Shown here one piece after another: positions 8,172 through 17,218 of a stretch of DNA of 51,415 nt. The notes beneath the pieces were generated by a model. It was not told where the DNA came from, made no database searches, and was given only the letters and a program-made list of their open reading frames with translations. The stretch is from positions 1-51,415 of the forward strand of contig JAAYTY010000044.1 in the NCBI GenBank assembly GCA_012523605.1, in the 5' to 3' direction. Both the position numbers and the translations under genes were made by a program. Each line of letters opens with the position of its first letter. Positions within the stretch are counted from its first letter, which is position 1. Origin of the DNA: Candidatus Fermentibacterota bacterium. Its GTDB lineage: Bacteria > Fermentibacterota > Fermentibacteria > Fermentibacterales > Fermentibacteraceae.

Positions 8172-9211
8172 GTGCCGCAGTGGAGTTATTCGCGCCGGGG
8201 CGCCTCTGTCTCTTCGGCGAGCATTCGGACTGGGCGGGCGGGCACAGGCGCTCGGACCCTTCCCTGACACCGGGTGAGTGCCTCGTGGTGGGGACCGACC
8301 AGGGGCTTTACGCGAGGGCTTCGGATGCACACGGGATCTTCGCCCTGTCGCAGATCGGTCCCGACGGTCGGAGGCGGCCTCCAGTCGAGTATCCGGCGGA
8401 TCCAGGGGCTCTGCGCAGGATCGCCCGGTCGGCCGGCTTCGACTCCTACGCGGCCGGTGTGGCCGCCCTGGTTCTGGAGCGGTTCCCCGGCCTGGGTCTC
8501 GGGCTCGAGATACACCGCCGGACCCTCCCTCTCGCGAAGGGGCTGTCCTCTTCGGCCGCGGTCTGCGTCCTGACCGCGAGAGCTTTCGACAGGATGCATT
8601 CGCTCGGCCTGTCCATACGCGAGGAGATGGAGCTGGCCTACCTCGGCGAGCTGCTCACGGGCTCCTCCTGCGGCAGAATGGACCAGGCGTGCGCATACGG
8701 CAGCGTGCCCGTCATCCTGAACTTCGACGGAGACAGCATGAGCATCAGGGAGATCAGGCCGTCCGGGCGCATCCATCTGCTCATCGTGGATCTCCATGCG
8801 GGAAAGGACACCAGGAGGATCCTGGCGGATCTCAACGCGGCCTTCCTTGCGGGGCGCGAAGGTATCCGGAGAGCGCTCGGCCCCCTGAACCTCTCGATGC
8901 TCCACAGAGCCGAGTCCGCTCTCGAGCAGGGCGATGCGGAAGGCCTGGGAGCGCTGATGACCGAAGCCCAGTCTGTCTTCGACTCCCTCGTCGCACCGGA
9001 ATGCCCGTCGGAGCTCGCGGCGCCGAAGCTCCACGCAGTGCTCTCGCACCGCGCGTCGCGCACACTGGCCTTCGGGGGAAAGGGCGTTGGATCCCAGGGC
9101 GACGGATCGGCCCAGCTCGTCTGCCGATCCGCGGAGGCCAGGCTCGAGCTGGCCGCCGTCCTGGAACGGGAAATGGGCGTCTCCTGCCTGGAACTCACCG
9201 TGGACCCGTAA
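8168..9211 (+). CDS. GHMP-family kinase (galactokinase-like sugar kinase)
   Basis: 347 aa with all three GHMP motifs: an N-terminal APGRLCLFGEHSDWAGGHR of galactokinase style, the phosphate loop LPLAKGLSSSAAV near residue 120, and a late GKGVGSQGDGSAQ. It should phosphorylate a sugar or sugar-like alcohol with ATP; uronate, arabinose, galactose or fucose are all possible. Its ATG overlaps the AOR stop, so the two are translationally coupled, which argues for a shared pathway. It ends in TAA, 98 bases from the convergent GNAT gene; no hairpin-plus-T-run terminator is visible in that gap. Confidence 0.85.
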   Translation: MSAAVELFAPGRLCLFGEHSDWAGGHRRSDPSLTPGECLVVGTDQGLYARASDAHGIFALSQIGPDGRRRPPVEYPADPGALRRIARSAGFDSYAAGVAALVLERFPGLGLGLEIHRRTLPLAKGLSSSAAVCVLTARAFDRMHSLGLSIREEMELAYLGELLTGSSCGRMDQACAYGSVPVILNFDGDSMSIREIRPSGRIHLLIVDLHAGKDTRRILADLNAAFLAGREGIRRALGPLNLSMLHRAESALEQGDAEGLGALMTEAQSVFDSLVAPECPSELAAPKLHAVLSHRASRTLAFGGKGVGSQGDGSAQLVCRSAEARLELAAVLEREMGVSCLELTVDP

Positions 9212-9309
9212 CGCCGCGAACTCGATGCGTCGCCGGCGCCGCTTGCGCGGAATGCGTGCGCGAAACGGGACCGGTCAACGCTTCGCAGGCGGACCCGCCG
9301 GAACAGGGG

Positions 9310-10206
9310 TCAGCGGCCGGGTATGGGGCTCCCGTGCGATGCGCCGGGCGCCTCGAGCTGGAAGAACCGGGCCCATTCCACCATCTGATAGCCGGCGTTC
9401 TCCAGGAGTCTCAGCGAGGGCCCCTCGCCGGACGGTATCGTCTGACGGGTCCGCACCACACCCCTTTCCCTCAGGAGGTGGAGACCCTTGAGGAGAAGCG
9501 CCCTGCCGATCCCCCTCCCCCTCACGTGGGGCATGATGCCGAGGAAGTAGAAGGCTCCCTCGCGCGGATCCAGCTTGTCCACGCGGGCGAGCAGCACGCC
9601 TGCCGGCTGGCCGCCCATTCGCGCCAGCCTGAAGAGCTCAGGATCGAACTTCGCGCTCCTGCGCCAGGCGGGGATGTACCCCGCGAAGTCCACTTCGCCC
9701 CATCCGGTGCCCCTGGCGCAGGCCGAGGCTACGGATACGAACAGGTCGTCCCCCGCCTCGTCTATGCTCTCGGAAAACAGCTCTGGGGGATCCGGCAGGT
9801 CCTCGAGGGTGCGCGTGAGGATGGTGCTGTCCCGGCAGTACCTGAAGCCGAGGTTCCGATAGATCTCCTGGAGAGCTATCCTCTCCTCCTTCGTCTGGTC
9901 CGAATAGACGGCGGCCACTACGAGGCTGCTCTTCGAGGAGGCATTGCGGGTTGCCTCGGCCACCAGGAACGCGTCGAGCTCCGGACTGGACGTCCGGCCA
10001 TGGGCGGGATGCGGCACCCCTATCAGGATCTCTCCATCGGACCTGGGGTGCCCGGCGTATATGAAGCCTGCCGGGCTGCCGTCGGAATCGAAGGCGCCGA
10101 GATAGGCCCCATCGAAGAACTCGTCCAGGGCGAATCCCAGAAGCTGGCCGGACAGGAACGAGACGAGGTCGCGCCTCTCGAGGAACCTGGATGTGAATGT
10201 GGTCAT
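9310..10206 (-). CDS. GNAT-family N-acetyltransferase
   Basis: 298 aa. The C-terminal half holds a clear acetyl-CoA motif A, LGIMPHVRGRGIGRALLLKG (about residues 222-241), followed by the usual late NAGYQ segment. The N-terminal half looks like a second, degenerate GNAT repeat, so this is probably a tandem-GNAT protein. The acceptor is unknown. It begins 22 bases after the phosphatase-superfamily gene and is the last gene of the long minus-strand array. Confidence 0.8.
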   Translation of the reverse strand: MTTFTSRFLERRDLVSFLSGQLLGFALDEFFDGAYLGAFDSDGSPAGFIYAGHPRSDGEILIGVPHPAHGRTSSPELDAFLVAEATRNASSKSSLVVAAVYSDQTKEERIALQEIYRNLGFRYCRDSTILTRTLEDLPDPPELFSESIDEAGDDLFVSVASACARGTGWGEVDFAGYIPAWRRSAKFDPELFRLARMGGQPAGVLLARVDKLDPREGAFYFLGIMPHVRGRGIGRALLLKGLHLLRERGVVRTRQTIPSGEGPSLRLLENAGYQMVEWARFFQLEAPGASHGSPIPGR

Positions 10207-10228
10207 CTCGAACCTCCCGAGGATTCGG

Positions 10229-11551
10229 TCACCTAATGTATCCGAGCCCCCTCAGAGCCCTGTCAACAGTCTCCCTGAAGGTGACCTGGGCGGGTCTGCC
10301 GAGTGCGGGCGTGGCCCAGTAGGCAGTGACCGCGGACAGATCCTCCTCGTCCGCGGGGAAGGGCGAAATCTCGCCCGGATCCGCCTCCAGATCGTAAACG
10401 ACGGCCGTGCTGTCGCCGGGAATCCAGATCACCTTCCGCCCCTCCCCCGTGACCGAGGCCATGTCATCGGCCCTCCAGAGCATGCCGCTCGCCGGAATCC
10501 AGCCTCCGCCCGCCGCGCTGCGCAGATCTCCGCCGGGGAGCCCGCCGGAGGTCTCGAGTCCGCAGACCGACGCGAGCGTGGGGAATATGTCCATCTGGGA
10601 GCAGGGAGCGTCGCACTCCACTCCCTTGTCGAATCCGGGCCCGGAAATGACGAGAGGGACGTGGACGCTGGTCTGGAAGAGATTGTTGCCGTGCTCTATG
10701 AAGCCGTGCTCCATGAACTCCTCGCCGTGGTCGGCGACTACGACCACAACCGTGTTCGACGACAGCCCCCTGCTCCTGAGCCCTTCGAGAAGCACTCCCA
10801 CGGCCGCATCCGTGAAGGCGATCTCGCCGTCGTAGAGGCCGATCAGGTTCTCCAGACCCTCGGGCGGGATCACCTCTTCTCCGGCGTTGACGGCCACCAG
10901 CCGCTGAACGCCGCCCCATCCGGAGTCGTACTCGCCTTCGTAGGAGGAATCGGTGAACATGGAGTCCCAGGGGGGCGGCGGCTCGTACTTCATGTGCGCA
11001 TCGTAGAAGTGTACCAGAGCGAAGAACGGAACTCCTGGCGATGTGTCGAGCCACGCGAGAAACGCCTCCGTCGTCTCGGCGGCCCTTCGATCGCTCCCTG
11101 CTCCGGCGAATCCCCGGCAGTCGAAATGATCGAACCCCCGGTGGAAGCCGAAGTCCTCAGAGAGAAAGACCACGTTCACGAAGGCCGCCGTCGCGTACCC
11201 GGCGGAATGGAAGGCCGCCGGCATATACTCTATTGCCGGATCCACCCCGTAGAAGGCCCCTCCCCTGAAGCCGGCTCCGTGCTCGCGGGGCGATAGCCCG
11301 GTGAGAATCGAGGCTGCCGCCGGAAGGGTCCACGAACTCTGGGACTGGCATCGGAGAAAAAGGGTTCCCGCACCGGCCAGGCTGTCTATGAACGGCGTGG
11401 TGGCGCGCCGGTATCCGTAGCACGAGAGATGGTCGGCACGCACGGTGTCCAGGATTATCAGCACCACGTTCGGTCCATCGGGGCCGCGCCGGCAGGAGAC
11501 CGCGGACAGAACCGCCGCCAGGCAGGCTGCACATGCGAGGATCCGATTCAT
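10229..11551 (-). CDS. Sulfatase-like (alkaline phosphatase superfamily) lipoprotein
   Basis: 440 aa. MNRILACAACLAAVLSAVSC is a lipoprotein signal with Cys20 as the likely lipidated residue. The metal-binding framework is present: NVVLIILDTVRADHLSCYGY and VVVADHGEEFMEHG. The nucleophile region reads SSWTLPAAASILTG, not the C/S-x-P-x-R of formylglycine sulfatases, so a Thr or Ser nucleophile as in phospho-transferring relatives is likelier. The track starts 17 codons earlier at a TTG inside polA; I prefer the ATG one base after the polA stop. Confidence 0.82.
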   Translation of the reverse strand: MNRILACAACLAAVLSAVSCRRGPDGPNVVLIILDTVRADHLSCYGYRRATTPFIDSLAGAGTLFLRCQSQSSWTLPAAASILTGLSPREHGAGFRGGAFYGVDPAIEYMPAAFHSAGYATAAFVNVVFLSEDFGFHRGFDHFDCRGFAGAGSDRRAAETTEAFLAWLDTSPGVPFFALVHFYDAHMKYEPPPPWDSMFTDSSYEGEYDSGWGGVQRLVAVNAGEEVIPPEGLENLIGLYDGEIAFTDAAVGVLLEGLRSRGLSSNTVVVVVADHGEEFMEHGFIEHGNNLFQTSVHVPLVISGPGFDKGVECDAPCSQMDIFPTLASVCGLETSGGLPGGDLRSAAGGGWIPASGMLWRADDMASVTGEGRKVIWIPGDSTAVVYDLEADPGEISPFPADEEDLSAVTAYWATPALGRPAQVTFRETVDRALRGLGYIR

Positions 11552-11552
11552 G

Positions 11553-14135
11553 TCAGTGACCCGCCTCCAGCCAGTTGGATCCACTGCCGCACTCCACTGC
11601 AAGAGGCACCTCGAGGCAGGCGGCAGACTCCATCTCGTTCCTCAGCATCTCCGTGAGCTCCCCTGCGGCTTCCCGGGGACAGGCCGCGACCAGCTCGTCG
11701 TGGACCTGCAGGACGAGACCTGCTTCCGGCATTTCCCGGGCGATCCGCGCATGCGCCTTGATCATGGCGAGCTTCATCATGTCCGCGGCGGATCCCTGGA
11801 TGGTGGTGTTCATGACCATCCGCTCCAGGCCCTTCCTGACGCTCCCCTTCGACGAGGCGAGATCGGGGAAGAACCTCCTGCGGCCCAGGAGAGTCCTGGT
11901 CTCGCCGGCCGCCTCGGCTTCGGAAAAGCATCTCCTGTAGAACTCCTCGACCTCCGGATAGGTTTCGAAGTACCGGTTGATGATCCCGGCGGCCTCGTCC
12001 CTCGAGATGCCCAGCCTCTGGGCCAGCCCGTGCGGCGTGATCCCGTACACGATCGAGAAGTTCACCTCCTTGGCCTTCCGCCTGTGCTCGAAGGATGCGT
12101 CGCCGAAGACGGCCATGGAGGTCTCGGAGTGTATGTCCCTGCCGGAGCGGTAGGCGCTCCTGAGCCTCCCCTCGCCGGCCATGTGGGCCAGTATGCGGAG
12201 CTCTATCTGAGAGTAGTCGAGGCTGACGAGCACTTCGTCCGCCCCGCCTGCCCTGAAGCACTTCCTGACCCGCCTGCCGCGCTCGGTCCTTATCGGGATG
12301 TTCTGGAGGTTGGGGTTGCTGGAGCTGAGCCTTCCTGTCGCGGTGACGGCCTGGTTGAACCTCGTGTGGATCAGGCCCGTAACCGCCGAGACGAATCCGG
12401 GAAGCCTCTCCACGTAGGTCGAGAGGAGCTTCGCGAGCTCCCTGTGCTCGATCACCGCCTCGACGAAGGGGTGGCGTCCCCTCAGGCTCTGGAGCACTGT
12501 GATGCTCGACGAATCGGCTCCCCCTCCGGTCTTTCTGAGCCTGGGCAGCTTCAGCGTTTCGAAGAGCACAGCGGAGACCTTCGACGGGCTGTTGAGGTTG
12601 ACTCTGGTCCCCACGAGGTCGCCCGCCCGCTGTTCGATCTCCGAGAGCGCTTCGGAGAACTCCCGCCTCAGAGCACCGAGGGCTTCCATGTCGAGGGCCA
12701 CTCCCCTCCTCTCCATGGCGACGAGTATCCGTGCCAGGGGGAGCTCTACGTCCCTGTAGAGAGCAAGGAGCCGGGCGTCACGTTCCAGGGCCTTCGTCGA
12801 ATCTAGGCAGCCCGCGAGGGCGGCCAGGGCCCTCTCCCCCGGATCCTGCGGAACTGCGCGGACAGCGGGCGTCCCGCGCGATGCGGCATGGGCCCCGTCA
12901 GCTTCCTCTGGCGCCGGCTCCGCCGGACCCGGGGACAGGACGTAATCGAGAAGGGACAGGTCGTGCTCCTGCCTCACCCAGTCTATCCCGCAGCTCGCCA
13001 GGCCGTGGAGGACGGGCTTCAGATCTGTGGAGGCCAGCCCCGCCCTGCCCGCGAGTCCTCGGAGCAAAGCCGAGTCGCTCTGCACCGAGATGTCGAGGAT
13101 CCTGGAGCGGCCGGGCGCCCAGGCCGCCGCGAATCCGCCGGGGGCCATGTTGATGTCGGAAGGCGGTCTCACGAGCTCTACGGCCACCATGCCTGACACT
13201 TCCTCGAGATCGTCCGGCAGCCCCGCTCCGGCGGAGGCTCCGTCCGGAGAAGGCGGCGGGGGCGCGGCGGATCTGACGGACGTCAGCCGCTCCACGGCCT
13301 TCTTCAGCCCGAGCTTCTCGAGCATGGGGATCGCCGCAGGATCCGGCCTCGAGGGTCTGAGGGACTCGATGTCCAGCCCGGGCAGGGCATCCCTCCTGAG
13401 CTCCACGAGCCTCCGGCTGAGCATCACCGCATCCCGGCCCTCGACGAGACGTCTCCTCAGCGAAGGCGGGGAGATTGATTCGATCGAGGCATACACCGCC
13501 TCCAGACTGCCGTACTCCGCAAGGAGCTTCGCGGCGGTCTTGGGGCCTATGCCCCTGGCTCCGGGTACGTTGTCGCTGGAATCGCCCGCGAGGGCGAGCA
13601 GGTCGGCGACCTGGCCTGCCTCGACCTCGATGACGGCGGGAACCTCCGCGGGCCCTACCCTGTTCGCCGCCCTTCCGGGCTTCCCGGGCTGGAAGACTGT
13701 GACTCCGTCTTCAACGAGCTGGAGCAGATCCTTGTCGGAGGAGAGTATGAGCACTTCGATCCCCCTGATGCGGGCGGCGGCCGCCGCCGATGCGATGAGG
13801 TCGTCGGCCTCGAATCCCTCTCTCCTCAGTACGGGGATGCCCATCGCCTCGAGCAGGACCGGGGCGGCTCTCGCCTGAGGCGCCAGATCGTCGGGCATGG
13901 GCGGCCTGTTGGCCTTGTACTCTTCGTAGATCGCGTTCCTGAAGCCTGGCCCCGGGTGGTCGAATGCGGCGGCGGCGAACTCCGGGGAATGCCTGGCCAC
14001 CAGGCTCTGGATCTCGTTCAGCATGTGGGCGAGCCCGCTGGTGACTGTGCCGTCGGGAGCCCTGAGGGGATTCGATATCATCGCGAAGTGTCCCCTGTAC
14101 AGGACGCCCATCGAGTCCACCAGAAGGAGCTTCAC
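11553..14135 (-). CDS. polA: DNA polymerase I
   Basis: 860 aa. Repair and Okazaki-fragment processing enzyme. The N-terminal 5' nuclease domain is intact (LLLVDSMGVLYRGHFAM, EGFEADDLIA, SSDKDLLQL, LAGDSSDNVPGARGIGPKTA). The polymerase domain has motif A (LDYSQIELR), motif B (RRKAKEVNFSIVYG) and motif C (VHDEL). The middle 3'-5' exonuclease-like domain lacks the acidic DxE and later metal ligands, so proofreading is probably lost, as in Taq. A GTG start at 14135 has GGAGG four bases upstream and overlaps the preceding stop (GTGA). Confidence 0.96.
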   Translation of the reverse strand: MKLLLVDSMGVLYRGHFAMISNPLRAPDGTVTSGLAHMLNEIQSLVARHSPEFAAAAFDHPGPGFRNAIYEEYKANRPPMPDDLAPQARAAPVLLEAMGIPVLRREGFEADDLIASAAAAARIRGIEVLILSSDKDLLQLVEDGVTVFQPGKPGRAANRVGPAEVPAVIEVEAGQVADLLALAGDSSDNVPGARGIGPKTAAKLLAEYGSLEAVYASIESISPPSLRRRLVEGRDAVMLSRRLVELRRDALPGLDIESLRPSRPDPAAIPMLEKLGLKKAVERLTSVRSAAPPPPSPDGASAGAGLPDDLEEVSGMVAVELVRPPSDINMAPGGFAAAWAPGRSRILDISVQSDSALLRGLAGRAGLASTDLKPVLHGLASCGIDWVRQEHDLSLLDYVLSPGPAEPAPEEADGAHAASRGTPAVRAVPQDPGERALAALAGCLDSTKALERDARLLALYRDVELPLARILVAMERRGVALDMEALGALRREFSEALSEIEQRAGDLVGTRVNLNSPSKVSAVLFETLKLPRLRKTGGGADSSSITVLQSLRGRHPFVEAVIEHRELAKLLSTYVERLPGFVSAVTGLIHTRFNQAVTATGRLSSSNPNLQNIPIRTERGRRVRKCFRAGGADEVLVSLDYSQIELRILAHMAGEGRLRSAYRSGRDIHSETSMAVFGDASFEHRRKAKEVNFSIVYGITPHGLAQRLGISRDEAAGIINRYFETYPEVEEFYRRCFSEAEAAGETRTLLGRRRFFPDLASSKGSVRKGLERMVMNTTIQGSAADMMKLAMIKAHARIAREMPEAGLVLQVHDELVAACPREAAGELTEMLRNEMESAACLEVPLAVECGSGSNWLEAGH

Positions 14136-15058
14136 GAAACCTCCGAAGCCCTTCCGAGAAGAGCTCTGCATGCCTCCAGGACCGTCTCCGGCTTCACGGA
14201 AGCGAGGCAGGGGGCCGGAACGGATGAGCATGCACGTCTGAAGCAGGGAGAGCACTCCATCTCCGGGGCGACCGAAGCCGTGAGACGGCCTCGCGGGGCA
14301 GTCCACTCCGGGGAGGTCGAGCCGAAGACCGCGACCGAAGGCACTCCCAGCGCCGCGGCGAGATGGATACCCCCGGAATCGTTCCCGAGGGCCTCGACCG
14401 CCGAGAGAAGCTCGGAACAGAGCGCGGGGAGGTCGAGATCGGTTTTCACGACGGAACCGGGGACATCCGCGGCCAGGCTGGAAAGCAGGCCGGCCTCGGA
14501 GGGCCGGCCGTAGAACACCGCAGGGATCCCCAGCTCGTTCGACAGCACGCTCGAAACCTCGGCGAAGCCGCCCCAGCGCTTCGCCGGACCGAAGGCGGCC
14601 CCTGCGAAGACCGCGATGTGCGGAGAGCCCGACGGCTCTGCCGAAGGTGCGGGAACGGACGATGGTTCTTCATCCGCGAGCCTGCAGAGCCTGGCGTAGT
14701 CGAGCGAGTGATGGTGCCCCCTTCCCTTCAGCGGGCGGAGCGTCCTTGTGAGAAGAGGCCTTCGCATCTGCGTTGAATGACCCATGCGCACAGGTATCCC
14801 GGCGGTGAAGCCCTCCAGGGCCGATCTGAAGGAGTCCGTCAGAAGCAGCAGGGAGTCGTACTCGCCCCGCCCAGGCCTGTCCGGGGCTGCGATCAGCGGA
14901 ACCCCGGGAAAGAACACCGGCAGGAGGCCCGCGACGCGCCGGTGCGCCCAGAATGTGGTCCTCGGATGCCTCGACGCGAGCCCTGACAGGCTCTCCAGGC
15001 TCATGACGAGGTCGCCCAGCCAGTTCGGGACCCGTACCAGCAGGCGGTTCATCACCAT
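14132..15058 (-). CDS. Glycosyltransferase family 9 (heptosyltransferase-like)
   Basis: 308 aa. LPS heptosyltransferase-type GT-B enzyme: N-terminal LVRVPNWLGDLVMSLESL, a central GAAFGPAKRWGGFAEV, and the ADP-sugar-binding GNDSGGIHLAAALGVPSVAVFGSTSP. It most likely adds a heptose or similar sugar to a core glycan. ATGs at 15058 and 15052 are both possible; GAGG five bases before 15058 favours the former. It overlaps the upstream GT9-like gene and its stop overlaps the polA start. Confidence 0.85.
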   Translation of the reverse strand: MVMNRLLVRVPNWLGDLVMSLESLSGLASRHPRTTFWAHRRVAGLLPVFFPGVPLIAAPDRPGRGEYDSLLLLTDSFRSALEGFTAGIPVRMGHSTQMRRPLLTRTLRPLKGRGHHHSLDYARLCRLADEEPSSVPAPSAEPSGSPHIAVFAGAAFGPAKRWGGFAEVSSVLSNELGIPAVFYGRPSEAGLLSSLAADVPGSVVKTDLDLPALCSELLSAVEALGNDSGGIHLAAALGVPSVAVFGSTSPEWTAPRGRLTASVAPEMECSPCFRRACSSVPAPCLASVKPETVLEACRALLGRASEVS

Positions 15059-15945
15059 CCCTGCCTCAGCAGGGTGGTCCATTGAGCAGAGAGGTCCGAG
15101 GCGCTTCGGGCGGGCTCCCTGCCCCAGTCGGGAAACGATCCCCTCCTGTCGAGACCTACCACCGGCACGCCGAAGGCGCCGGCCTCGGCCCAGAGCCCCC
15201 TGGTATCGGCGAGGACCGCCGATGCCCCAGCCGTTACCGCGGCCCTCACGGCACGCCCCTCGGAGGCTACCGCGCTCTCCCGGCCGGAGACCTGGACCAC
15301 GCGGAGCGGGATCTCGGCGCCGAATCGCCTCATGACCCGCAGCATTCCGCCGTCTGCGGCTATATAGGGAAGGGACCGGCCGGAGACAGGCGCGAGGATC
15401 TCCGAAGCCCTGGCCGAGTCGTCCGGCAGGGAGACCGGCTTCCAGGATCTGTCCGGGGATATCCCCAAGGCTTCGCACATTCCGTGGACGGTTTCGGGAA
15501 CCGGCCTCGGGGACAGCCTGACTTCGAGATTGGCGGATGCCGTTCGGACTGCGGAAACCCTCACCCGGGCGCCGGTTCTCTGAAGCAGGCCGGAGGCGGC
15601 CCTGCCCGAGGATACGCAGAATGCGACGGATCCGTCTCCGGCGCACCCTTTCCAGCGCTCCCCGACGGCGATCCTGTCGCGCCCGTAGGGAGAAGCGAGC
15701 GGAAGCCTCGGGAGGAGGTTGAGGAGATCCAGCTCCTCCTCCGGAACCACCGCGGTGATCTCGGCGCAGGCGTAATGCCTGATCAGGTTGTTCATGAGGA
15801 GCAGACCGGCCCAGATGTCGCCCGGCTCGGTACCGACCACGACGGCGATCGCGGAAGGGGCTTCGAGCGCCGACGGGAAGGCGAACGCCGGGGAATCCGC
15901 CTTGTGCAGCTTCGGCATCCAGCGGGAAAGAAGCGGCAGTCTCAT
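15052..15945 (-). CDS. GT9-like protein, probably degenerate
   Basis: 297 aa. The two-domain outline and length fit GT9 (early IAVVVGTEPGDIWAGLLLMNNL), but the GNDSGxxHLA sugar-nucleotide motif is replaced by ADTRGLWAEAGAFGVPVVG. It may be an inactive partner of the neighbouring heptosyltransferase-like enzyme or a distant glycosyltransferase. Coupled on both sides: ATGA with the upstream TPR gene and a short overlap with the downstream GT9 gene. Confidence 0.55.
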   Translation of the reverse strand: MRLPLLSRWMPKLHKADSPAFAFPSALEAPSAIAVVVGTEPGDIWAGLLLMNNLIRHYACAEITAVVPEEELDLLNLLPRLPLASPYGRDRIAVGERWKGCAGDGSVAFCVSSGRAASGLLQRTGARVRVSAVRTASANLEVRLSPRPVPETVHGMCEALGISPDRSWKPVSLPDDSARASEILAPVSGRSLPYIAADGGMLRVMRRFGAEIPLRVVQVSGRESAVASEGRAVRAAVTAGASAVLADTRGLWAEAGAFGVPVVGLDRRGSFPDWGREPARSASDLSAQWTTLLRQGW

Positions 15946-16619
15946 CGGGATATGACCTCCAGGAGGCCCCGGGCGAGATCGGCCATCGCTGGATCCACTG
16001 CCTCCTGTCCGGCAAGCGACTGCAGGATGGGGACGGCCTGTCCGTCTGACCCGGCGGCATGGAGGGTCATCGCCCGGGAATACGCGGCGAGCCCTTCGCC
16101 GGGAAAGGAGTCGGCCATCAGAGAGGAGAGTTCCAGCGCATCCTCGATCCTTCCGGCCTGGAGGAGGGCGAAGCAGAGGTCGACCGCGCTCAGGAAGCGC
16201 CGGCGGCGGGTGTTCCCTTCGCGCAGGGATGCAGTCAGCTCGGCGCACGCATCCTCGCCCATCCCGCGATACACGAAAGCCGTCCCGGCGGCGCGGTGTT
16301 CGAGCCAGGGCTCCCCCTCGACGCGCCCGAGCCATTCGACCGCAAGCCTCTCGAGGCCGCAGGTCCATGCAAGGCGCGCCCTCCAGTAGAGGACGAGGGA
16401 GCTGTCGCAGCCGATGGCCTCCAGATCCTCGATCAGCCACTCGGCCCTGTTCGCATGCCCGGCATAGAGCGCCTCCTCCAAGAGCCTGCCCAGGATTCTC
16501 GCCTGGCCCTGCAGGTCGCCCTTCTCCTGCCAGGCCGCCCCGGCCCGCGCCAGCTCTCCGCCCTCCTCGAGCTCGAGTGCTCCTGCGGCCAGTACGGCCG
16601 CCAAGATCAGCGCCGTCAC
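15942..16619 (-). CDS. Exported TPR-like repeat protein
   Basis: 225 aa. A short hydrophobic start (MTALILAAVLAAGALE) suggests a signal peptide. The rest is alpha-helical with repeated Ala/Leu-rich pairs of helices of TPR style (for example LARAGAAWQEKGDLQGQARIL). No catalytic motif. It starts with an ATGA overlap on the phosphatidyltransferase gene and ends in another on the GT9-like gene. A scaffold role is only a guess. Confidence 0.65.
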   Translation of the reverse strand: MTALILAAVLAAGALELEEGGELARAGAAWQEKGDLQGQARILGRLLEEALYAGHANRAEWLIEDLEAIGCDSSLVLYWRARLAWTCGLERLAVEWLGRVEGEPWLEHRAAGTAFVYRGMGEDACAELTASLREGNTRRRRFLSAVDLCFALLQAGRIEDALELSSLMADSFPGEGLAAYSRAMTLHAAGSDGQAVPILQSLAGQEAVDPAMADLARGLLEVISR

Positions 16620-17218
16620 TTCGGGAACCTCACGAGAAGGCGCCTGACCAGCCTCAGGTAGCCAGCGGCGCCGAAGACGACGGCGGCCAGAGTGAGGTAG
16701 CCCGAAACTTCCGCGATCTTGAGATAGACGCCCTTCCCCGTGAATGCGGATGCGCCCGCGGCGGAGGAGGCCAGGACATAGCTGAAGATGTGGACCAGCT
16801 TCTCTCCGGTCGGAACTGCGATCAGCGGCCTGCCCGTTCCCCAGGAGACGATGGTCGTGGCCAGAAGGACCACCAGGTGGTAGCCGGCGACCACCGGAGC
16901 CACGATGGCCGTGTGAGGAGCGCCCGCGATGGACAGCACCAGCAGGGATACGGCCAGGAACACCTTGTCCGCCAGGAAGTCGAGGATCTTGCCCTCATAG
17001 CTGCATCTCCTGATGCGTCTGGCCAGCCAGCCGTCGAGATAGTCCGAGAGGGCGGCTCCGAGAACCAGCCAGAAAAGCGCGACGGGAGTCAGACCCAGAT
17101 GGATGGAGAGGATCATGACAAGCGCCGCGGCCAGCCGGGCACCGCTCAGGGCCGCGGGGAGGGGATGGATCCCCCTCCTTGCAGCCGCAGGCGTCGAAGA
17201 CGTGGATTCACCTGGCAT
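16616..17218 (-). CDS. CDP-alcohol phosphatidyltransferase (PgsA-like)
   Basis: 200 aa membrane enzyme. The complete family motif is present: DYLDGWLARRIRRCSYEGKILDFLAD matches D-x2-D-G-x2-A-R-x8-G-x3-D-x3-D, the Mg and CDP-diacylglycerol site. About five hydrophobic segments follow. The likeliest reaction is phosphatidylglycerophosphate synthesis, but other alcohols (inositol phosphate, glycerol derivatives) use the same fold. The ATG at 17218 lies 11 bases inside the preceding gene; the track's longer version is out-of-frame read-through. Confidence 0.85.
   Translation of the reverse strand: MPGESTSSTPAAARRGIHPLPAALSGARLAAALVMILSIHLGLTPVALFWLVLGAALSDYLDGWLARRIRRCSYEGKILDFLADKVFLAVSLLVLSIAGAPHTAIVAPVVAGYHLVVLLATTIVSWGTGRPLIAVPTGEKLVHIFSYVLASSAAGASAFTGKGVYLKIAEVSGYLTLAAVVFGAAGYLRLVRRLLVRFPK

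Noticed and set aside
9212-9309. Terminator between the convergent kinase and GNAT genes
   Set aside because: Only a very small GGCGG/CCGCC stem and no T-run; not supportable as an intrinsic terminator.
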